From positions 1 to 64,000 of the forward strand of contig MEHQ01001740.1 in assembly GCA_008828725.1 (NCBI GenBank): a stretch of 64,000 nucleotides of DNA. The letters run 5' to 3'. This stretch comes from Saccharina japonica (taxonomy: Eukaryota; Sar; Phaeophyceae; Laminariales; Laminariaceae). The translations under genes were made by a program, and so were the position numbers. Below, piece by piece: positions 58,659 to 64,000 of this stretch. The notes under the pieces were generated by a model. That model ran no database searches and had not been told where the DNA came from. It was given only the letters and a program-made list of their open reading frames with translations. The first letter of the stretch is position 1, and each line of letters begins with the position of its first letter.

Positions 58659-61583
58659 CTGTTCTCGCATCAACTGATGTCGAAACAAAAATAGTCTGTG
58701 GTCACAGGACAGGCAGGCCCCAAAAAGCTCTGGAGTGAAAGAATACCCGAGGGAAAAATAATGCACAAAATACAACGTACAACGGAGTGCGATTTACCAG
58801 TACGTACATCATGACTGCTGTGGCACATCGTACACCTCAGCCAAGATAAAATGAAATCAATCCAACAAGGAAAAAAGAGAAAAAGGAACGACAAAAATAA
58901 AAAATAATAGAAAAAGGGACGAAAGGCAAAAAACGTGCGATGGGGCTGGACTGCGATGGGTTTCATAGATGGGCACTCGTGGTGCAAGGACTCCAAGAGT
59001 TCCTGGTGGACACCTTTTTACGCTTGGAAGCATCACTGAGAGACCATACGAGTAAATGTATGCGGTAGTGGGGTTGGTTGAAGCATATTTTTTGTGCAGA
59101 GATACAGTCGTACGAGTACGTACTGTACTCGTTTTGGAGTTTCAGGTTTGTTAGCTAACTATTTTTTTCTCCGTCATGTTTTGTCTTTGGTGTCCCGTGT
59201 CTGTTGTCGCAGGTACCTGTACAACGAGGTGAACAGCAGGTTCCCGAGCCTACCTTTCAGCTTGCGCGCATTGGAAGATGAGAAGCAGGTACGTACGTGT
59301 TTTCCACGAGATGCTGTTTGGCCTTTAACCCTTACAGGAGGACTGGAGTCCCGTTTTGGGGACAAATTACTTGGAATTAGAGTGCTTTGTCCCCAAAACG
59401 GGACTGCAGTCCTAAAAGGGTTAAAAACACGCGACTCGGGTTGGATGCGCGTCATATGAATTGTTCGCTGTCGGCCCAAGCTGCCGAGACGATATGTAGC
59501 CCTACTGTAGTTGTTGCGAGCGATGCTGCTGTATGACATCGTTTTTTTTCTTCTATATATTTGACGAGAGCGACTCACGTATGATACAACGTTTGGTGAA
59601 CACGAGTTACGAGGCATCGCTTGCTTGTGTCATCCCTGGTACTTCATATTGATTCATGTTTTGCCTCGAACAGATCATCGATTCCCGCTTTGACGATCAA
59701 GACCTTTCGGGGCAGATATATGCCTGATTTGTACGATCGGTATGATGTGTGTGATATGTATGCTCTGTGTGATCTGTATATTCTGTTTGAGCTGTATGAT
59801 ACTGTACGATTTAGCTCACGTTGTTGCCGGGTGGGAGGGTGGGAGCCATATGATCTGCATATTCTAGCAACATGGTTGTTAGGTTGGATCTGCACTACGT
59901 ACTCGTACGACGCATGCTACGGTATTTAGAGGTTCGCTGCGAGCGATCATCCTTCATAGCGCTAACCCCCCCCCCCCCCCCCCCCCCCCCACACCGTGTC
60001 GTTTCTCTTGTCGTTTCTCTTTTCTTGTCTGTTTTCTGTGTACCCAGGCGCGGTTGGGTGTCGTGGAATGCGCATCTCACGAACTCCTGTCGTCCTACCC
60101 GGTGGTGTTCGCGCAAAGGGGCGCCAAGGTCGCGCACTTCAGGTTCACGGTGCTCTTGCTGGCATCGGGCACCAGCAAGGTGCGATACGCCCTCGTGATG
60201 CGATTCAGGCATTAAATGTGTCCCATGATACCATATCATTGGTATTGTATACCGCATCAAGAACGTGACTACTGTATGTACGTATGATAGGTATACCCAC
60301 TACCCACGTGAAAAAATCCGCGCGAGTGGGGGCGTTTGTGCTGTTGACAGCAGCAACGCGATTGCTGTGAAATTGTTCCTACAGCATGTATGTTGCGCCG
60401 TGTGGGAACGGCAATCTATCTCTCCTTCTGATCGCCCGTGGACGCGGGCGTTATGGTTCGGTGATGGCAAGTGCCCGATTCGTGGGGGTAAATTTTGACT
60501 GCTTGTCGCAATTTGTTTTTTCTAGAGTAATGCATGACTACGGGGAACATCGCTGGGTCTATTCCCATACAGTAAAATAGCGGCAGACCAAACTCGTGTA
60601 GTTGGTCTGTTTTTTTTTTTTTTTTTTTAATTCTCTGGCATTGCTCCCTGTCGGCAAAATCATAGCACGCGGCTTGCACCATATACGTAGGGCTGGCAAA
60701 TCGTCGTGTTTGGTTGAACGTATATATGTATGCGTCATGTGGGCATGCATGTTCGTCTCGATGCATATATTATATGCGTACCGTAATGCTTTGTTTTTTC
60801 TCTCTCCTGAAAACGTGCACGTGGGTTTTCAACAGGTGACGGGCGTGGAATTCAACCCTGCGGCGTACAGCTCAGAAAAGGCTGTCGACGCGGAGACTCA
60901 GGTTGGTATTTTTGCATGAATGTATCAATCGTTGGTATTGTTGCATGGGGGAGGTTTCCAGTTTTAGTTTGGCCGGCTGCGAACTGCCAGAGGTGACGTT
61001 CGATGCATTAGGCGATGCCATGCGTCCTACCTGCCTATTCTAATGGCTCCGCTTTTTTTGCACGGTTGGTTTTGCAGCCCTTTTTGTTTAAAATTTTATT
61101 GTCATGAAACGGAAACAAACGACAATTTTTTCAAGTGCTTTGTGCCGTTTCCGTGAACAGCTTGGCACCCGTCTTTGGTTTTAGTTGTGAAGCTTGGATC
61201 GCGACGTGTTGTTTTAACGCTACTCCGTAGGAAAACGCGCTATATGTAGTGTACCCGTCGGCCTTTTTTTTGGCAGACTAACTCCGTCGTCTGAGTATTC
61301 AATTACCTGGTACTGCGCAAACAATTTGTACGAAGCTATCATACGAACGATGGGCGTCCCCCCCCCTCCCCCCCTCCCCCCAAAGTACGATCACCTTATT
61401 GGCTGACGTCAACCCCCCCACCTCTCGACCCTCACCGACGCTTGCGACTGACTCTTGTTCCTACGACGAACGGTTACATACCGTTCGAAACGGCAGGCGA
61501 TCTTGGACACGGTCTCGAAGAAGAAGCGAAACAAGAAGAAGAAGAAGGCCGGAGGAGAGGCCAAGGCCATGGAAGAAGCGTGA
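46709..61583 (+). CDS. PA2G4: PA2G4/EBP1 homologue (M24 peptidase-fold, non-peptidase)
   Basis: Twelve exons: 46709-46747, 48667-48864, 50015-50146, 51914-52000, 53536-53658, 55030-55109, 55419-55494, 56741-56862, 59213-59288, 60048-60179, 60836-60901, 61497-61583. They total 1218 nt, 405 aa plus TGA; all GT-AG and in phase. Length compares with about 394 aa in animals. The order matches the family: MSDKAQD start, an acidic insert (EEEEEVEGTEEAEA), TKYQEAAKIANLAL, KGIAFPTCVSVNECV, IVKIELGCHVD, AGNTNTQVTQAAKKVAD, VYGVNVVVSSSDGKV, SLRALEDEKQARLGVVECASHELL, FRFTVLLL, VTGVEFNP and a lysine-rich tail (KKKRNKKKKKAGG). The tail corresponds to the RNA/nucleolar-binding end of EBP1. In animals and plants EBP1 binds ribosomes and RNA and controls growth; the fold is methionine-aminopeptidase-like without activity. 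Introns host several repeat families, none touching a splice site. Confidence 0.95.
47381..47860. mobile_element. hAT-like MITE, 480 bp
   Basis: Perfect 19-bp terminal inverted repeats: TAGGGATGTACATCAACTC at the left and its complement at the right. TAGGGATG is the typical start of hAT termini. The interior is AT-rich, made of TTGATTA/TAATCAA words and a duplicated block (GGCGTTTTGTG, ATGTAACCGT). No transposase ORF. An 8-bp target duplication is not clear. It lies in intron 1 of PA2G4. Confidence 0.8.
48430..48487 (-). repeat. ~65-bp dispersed repeat, copy F
   Basis: On the minus strand it reads GCAAAGATGAGTTTCGACC, then diverges (AAAAACCCTCGATAGCACAG). PA2G4 intron 1, antisense to the gene. 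Confidence 0.7.
49587..49653 (+). repeat. ~65-bp dispersed repeat, copy B
   Basis: Reads GAAGTATCCCACGCAGCTTG, AAAGATGAGTTTCGACGAAA, then CTCGACCTCACAGCTGT and a T-run. PA2G4 intron 2. Confidence 0.8.
51616..51713. mobile_element. TTAA-flanked MITE
   Basis: TTAA at both ends with CCCCTTTTAGTACTCCAG and CTGCAGTCCTAAACGGG termini. PA2G4 intron 3, sharing its right TTAA with the next element. Confidence 0.7.
51710..51791. mobile_element. TTAA-flanked MITE, adjacent
   Basis: Starts at the TTAA shared with the previous element (TTAAGAACCGGTCCCCC) and ends CAGTTCTGAATGGGTTAA. The core AACTACTTGGAAGTAGTG matches 17742 and 20556. Confidence 0.7.
52316..52826 (+). repeat. ~510-bp intronic repeat, copy 1
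   Basis: Aligns along its length with 55798-56311. Shared blocks include CACCAGCGTCAT, GTTACCATTCTGGCGCCCC, GTGCCGGAAGGCAGGGAGG and CGGTGAACATT-like end (TCACTGGTGAACATTT). The 3' 255 bp are nearly identical, the 5' part more diverged. PA2G4 intron 4. Confidence 0.85.
53385..53455 (+). repeat. ~65-bp dispersed repeat, copy C
   Basis: Reads GAAGTATCACACTCAGCT, AATTTCGACGAAATCCTCG and ACCACAGCTGTTG. PA2G4 intron 4, 80 bp before exon 5. Confidence 0.7.
54016..54118. mobile_element. MITE of the TACGGGGG family (shorter copy)
   Basis: The termini CTACGGAGGACCATAGTAAA and TTGCTATTGTCCTCCGTAA are inverted. The core GGTGTGTACCGTAGG matches 2886 and 25486. PA2G4 intron 5. Confidence 0.75.
54296..54472 (+). 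repeat. ~510-bp intronic repeat, copy 2 (3' part)
   Basis: Carries the 3' end of the family (ACAGCGGCCAGACAACCGC, CCACGGGTGCCGCCCAGC, CACCGGTGAACATTT) preceded by a diverged segment. PA2G4 intron 5. Confidence 0.8.
54587..54616 (+). repeat. (TTG)n microsatellite
   Basis: About ten TTG triplets in PA2G4 intron 5. Confidence 0.9.
55220..55272. repeat. TA-rich simple repeat
   Basis: Alternating TATATA tracts with palindromic blocks, PA2G4 intron 6. Confidence 0.85.
55798..56311 (+). repeat. ~510-bp intronic repeat, copy 3
   Basis: Full-length partner of 52316-52826, in PA2G4 intron 7, same orientation. The 3' half is nearly identical. Confidence 0.85.
56903..57350 (+). repeat. 149-bp tandem triplicate
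   Basis: Three almost identical units starting GCGTGGTCAATGGACAGTGG at 56903, 57052 and 57201, an exact 149-bp period. It lies 40 bp after exon 8 of PA2G4 within intron 8. Confidence 0.95.
57566..57767. mobile_element. fold-back element A
   Basis: Starts CAGCTGGCCTAACAT and folds on itself around AGGACAGTAAAAAAGTAAC and TTCTTTTACTGTCCTGG. The arms span nearly the whole length. Confidence 0.75.
57773..57988. mobile_element. fold-back element B
   Basis: Starts CAGCTGGCTCAACATGACAC and ends GTGATGTTGGGCCAGCTG, its inverted complement. The centre is AAGTAAGTTG...CAACTTACT. It is a second copy of element A, 5 bp away. PA2G4 intron 8. Confidence 0.8.
57994..58054 (+). repeat. poly-C-flanked element, copy 8 (61-bp 3' end)
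   Basis: Starts GCATTGTAGGGGTGCGAGG and ends GAGTAC plus a 12-bp C-run. CAGCTGC occurs on both sides (57983-57989 and 58065-58071), a likely target duplication at the end of fold-back element B. Confidence 0.8.
58084..58584 (+). CDS. orphan intronic ORF with hydrophobic segments
   Basis: A 166-codon ORF inside PA2G4 intron 8 with two hydrophobic stretches (LILIAIKLLLLLALEF; GVLAAIIAVAGCHVTVV). No family recognised, and the minus strand is also partly open. It may be a captured fragment or chance. Confidence 0.2.
   Translation: MSSCDARNRGFVRRLKAAQLSRRALHETWLRSACLETSILILIAIKLLLLLALEFMVTSVSSALGRKEPRLALLHCSPFIPRLGVLAAIIAVAGCHVTVVPALAHFFAAVALQCLHSLVFGDVHLLSVLTVDLTIHEYSRKKQNLAPASSLLEVEVNPPAIASTRA
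58618..58658 (+). repeat. (TTG)n microsatellite
   Basis: About thirteen TTG triplets, PA2G4 intron 8. Confidence 0.9.
59325..59424. mobile_element. TTAA-flanked MITE, 92 bp
   Basis: TTAA-bounded; CCCTTACAGGAGGACTGGAG and GACTGCAGTCCTAAAAGGG are inverted ends, each containing a CCCGTTTTGGGGACAAA-type block. Closest to the termini of the 424-bp copy at 19578. It begins 37 bp after exon 9 of PA2G4. Confidence 0.85.
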
Positions 61584-64000
61584 TGTTGTTGTCTGTTCAA
61601 AAATTCTCGGGGGAGTATTCCGCCCCCACAGCGCCCACTGACCAACGAATCTCGCTTGCTTGCTCAGCATATATGGTAGCTAGGTACGTAGGAGTCCGGT
61701 GTGCGGCCCTGCCTGCTGCTTTTTGCTGCTGCCTACTGGCAAGGAAGATGGGGGGGAAAGGTTTAGTTGCACGGTTGGTGAGGGGTTGACGGGGTTTCAG
61801 GTCGTCCAAGAGTCACAGTCAAGCTTGACGCGTGGAGGTGTGTGGGCTGGTGATGAAAGAAACCCGACAGCTCCCGTTCTAGAAGTGCGTTGGTTCCTAT
61901 CATAGCATATGTAGAGGGGGGTTTGCGAAAGACGCAGTTCGTCTATTAACTCGTCCCTCCCGCATGCGGAGGAACGGTTGCTTCCGTGTGTGGCCTTGGA
62001 TGTTTTTTGGCGTGTACATGATCGTTGTTTTGTCGTGTCGGGGGATGTGGGATGAATGGGTGTGTTGCGGGGGGCCTGAACAAGCCGGGCGCGTTTTTGG
62101 CTTTTGGGTACGGCAGGCAGTACGGGATGAGACTCGTCTAATTGAGTGTCGGCGGCGACAAAGGACTTTTATCTGCAACCAAAACCGCATTTTTGTGGCA
62201 GCAGCATTGGATTTTTTGTTGACGTGGTCTCGCCCTGCCGGCGTGGCTGGTGCTGGCTCGGGGGCGATCGATTCGCTCAGTGCGAAAGCGCGGCAATCAC
62301 CCTCGACGCGTTTTGTCCATTTTTTTTTTTTTTTCTTCTCGGTTTCGCGTCTCAACTTGAAATCTGTTTAATTTAAAGATTGCTACTCGTAGTCATACGC
62401 GGGGGTGCAAATCGATTTCATTATTTTCTTTTTTCGATACCGCTGCTGTCTTTCGAGCTTGTTGCTATAGAATGGAATGAAAAGCGCCTTCTCTACTGCG
62501 TATACAATTGATAGACCGAGCCACTACGTATACATGTCACGTCTGTTACCCGTTACCACGGATGCTACCGTACGTGTCCGGCACCTTTTTCCGCACGGTT
62601 TGCCATGATTTTGTACATATCATACGTACGTACCCTTTTTTATGTTTTCATTCAAGCCAGTGTGAGGACTCCGCTTGTTGTACTCGTCACAATGCACATT
62701 CTGGGTTGTTTATCTCAACACACGAATACTTTTGATACACCAAAAACTTTGTACAAGCGATGGAGGGTACCGCTAAACGACGTGCGATTCAAGAAAATAA
62801 CATGCTGTAAGCATTTGTGTGTTGTGCTGCGTGCATGCTCAGCCTTTCCGGGTTACTCAAGCTTTGAAAACTTGCTCAAAGTTCTGTTCTTCAGTTTTTC
62901 TCGTCGGTTTGTGTTCCTCAAGCAACACCTCATTTTATATTTTACTTTTCATCGCGAAGAAACGCATGTTGTCTGGTTTAAGTCGACGATCATGCCTGTT
63001 GTCAGCAGTCAGCATCGTCGCAATAGGGTGCGAAGCGGGCGCGAAGCGTCTGGGCAATGCGCATAGCACTGCACGCAGCGGTCAAACGAAAAAAAATGCA
63101 CCGCGGCATTTCTCTACCCGCCGCCCCCCTGCCGCCAAGCAACACGCAACAAATAATGAGAACGGCCAATGCCCCGCACACTTATTTCTCGAACCGATTG
63201 CATATTACATACTACGAGTACGGACGTATGTACGAGCAACACATTTTTTCGAGGATTAAATAAAATTATTATAAATACGTCAGCTGTGATTGTCAAGGAT
63301 GACCCGCAAGGATGGACAGATGTTTTGCGTATGTTGCGCTGCGGCACTGGTGCAAGGTTTTGGGCCGGAATTGCGGTTTTGCGCATCAGGCACCAGAAAG
63401 AGTGTGGCACGCAGCGCAACACGAGTTTTGGGGGCGCACAACAGGCGGGGGAGCCCTAATTGATGCCCGGCTGTGCCTATGTACAAGGTCTCCAGGTCTC
63501 CATCGGCAGTCTCAGGATATGTGCAGCAGTAATACTCACTCAACGCACTTCTTACAATCCACACAGAGCAGCATAGGTAATGCCACGGCTCTGCTGGTTA
63601 GGCTATACATGCATCATAGATCCAGCAACAAGCAGTGTCTACGCACGTGTCTACTACTGCTGCAGATTAGTTTGTCGAGATCACAAGGGTCAACGGTCAG
63701 TACTGGATTACTAGCAGGGTAGGTCTTGCCTGTCGTATATGGCGTTGCATTGTCTGCTCTGCTTTTACTGCACTGAGGTTAGTATCTCTGTGTCGTAGTT
63801 TTGTGACCACAGAACTGGTACCTTTTTAGGATGAAGAATCGGCACGGACACTGGGTGTGCTGGATGTCGACGGGTAGAAAGGAAGGTTTAATGTGAAGAA
63901 CACACACACACACGTACGCCGAAGGGCGAAGCATGGAACATGGTTGGACATAAATGCGGCGCAACCAGTGATTTTTGTTCCTCTTCGGGAAATGCGGCTG
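61584..64000. other. 3' intergenic stretch
   Basis: Downstream of PA2G4. No domain is recognisable on either strand. It contains a T-run at 62319-62334 and the right arm of the 24-kb inverted repeat. Confidence 0.5.
63711..63914 (-). repeat. right arm of a ~200-bp inverted repeat pair
   Basis: Reverse complement of 39337-39537, from CTAGCAGGGTAGGTCTTGCC to the CACACA run. A stop interrupts the frame that is open in the other arm. Confidence 0.85.

Noticed and set aside
61409..62355. Minus-strand ORFs downstream of PA2G4
   Set aside because: They are Lys/Phe-rich shadows of T-runs and of the lysine-rich last exon. No domain is present.
1..64000. CRISPR array, operon-type defence system or other prokaryotic gene cluster
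   Set aside because: The genes are spliced eukaryotic genes. The tandem arrays found are simple minisatellites without spacer structure.

Overview
The window is nuclear DNA from a eukaryote with long introns. The best fit is a photosynthetic stramenopile (heterokont alga), most like a brown alga. Three things point there. Two reconstructed genes start with a signal peptide whose predicted cleavage site is followed directly by Phe (A|FVAP and G|FLVT), the ASAFAP-type entry signal of four-membrane plastids. All genes are split into short exons by GT-AG introns of several hundred bases to more than 2 kb. Non-coding DNA is crowded with MITEs, minisatellites, poly-C/poly-G runs and GTAC-rich words. 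The species assignment is inference.

Gene layout, with exons joined by splice signals, reading phase and family conservation. (1) 2333-4591 +, 3' part of a Ser/Gly-rich protein of unknown function. (2) 9516-21988 -, ten exons, 468 aa, a Gfo/Idh/MocA oxidoreductase (inositol 2-dehydrogenase type) with a plastid presequence. (3) 23800-32387 -, eleven exons, 675 aa, DNA polymerase eta with a UBZ zinc finger and a C-terminal PIP-like box. (4) 34124-37839 -, five exons, about 290 aa, a plastid-targeted protein resembling PAP/fibrillin. (5) 38117-38891 +, two exons, 126 aa, a WW-domain protein, head-to-head with gene 4 across 277 bp. (6) 40108-41815 +, a tentative three-exon, 324-aa basic Ser-rich protein. 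(7) 46709-61583 +, twelve exons, 405 aa, the PA2G4/EBP1 homologue. In genes 2, 3 and 7 every exon junction keeps phase and the totals close exactly on a stop codon, which strongly supports those models.

The rest is repeat-rich. Families seen: a ~520-bp element with C-runs at both ends and many copies keeping only the 3' end; TTAA-flanked piggyBac-like MITEs; a second MITE family with TACGGGGG termini; one 480-bp hAT-like MITE; two adjacent ~210-bp fold-back elements; a ~510-bp intronic repeat duplicated inside PA2G4; a ~65-bp dispersed repeat with six copies; a 200-bp repeat pair inverted 24 kb apart; and a rearranged Ty1/copia RNase H remnant. Several minisatellites and one interstitial TTAGGG tract are present. 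A 163-N assembly gap lies inside intron 7 of gene 2.

The genes are unrelated housekeeping functions (translesion DNA synthesis, growth/ribosome-linked regulation, plastid metabolism) and do not form a pathway. I found no tRNA, rRNA or CRISPR. I did not find a convincing new multi-gene system; the most novel material is in the repeat families and in the plastid-targeted dehydrogenase.
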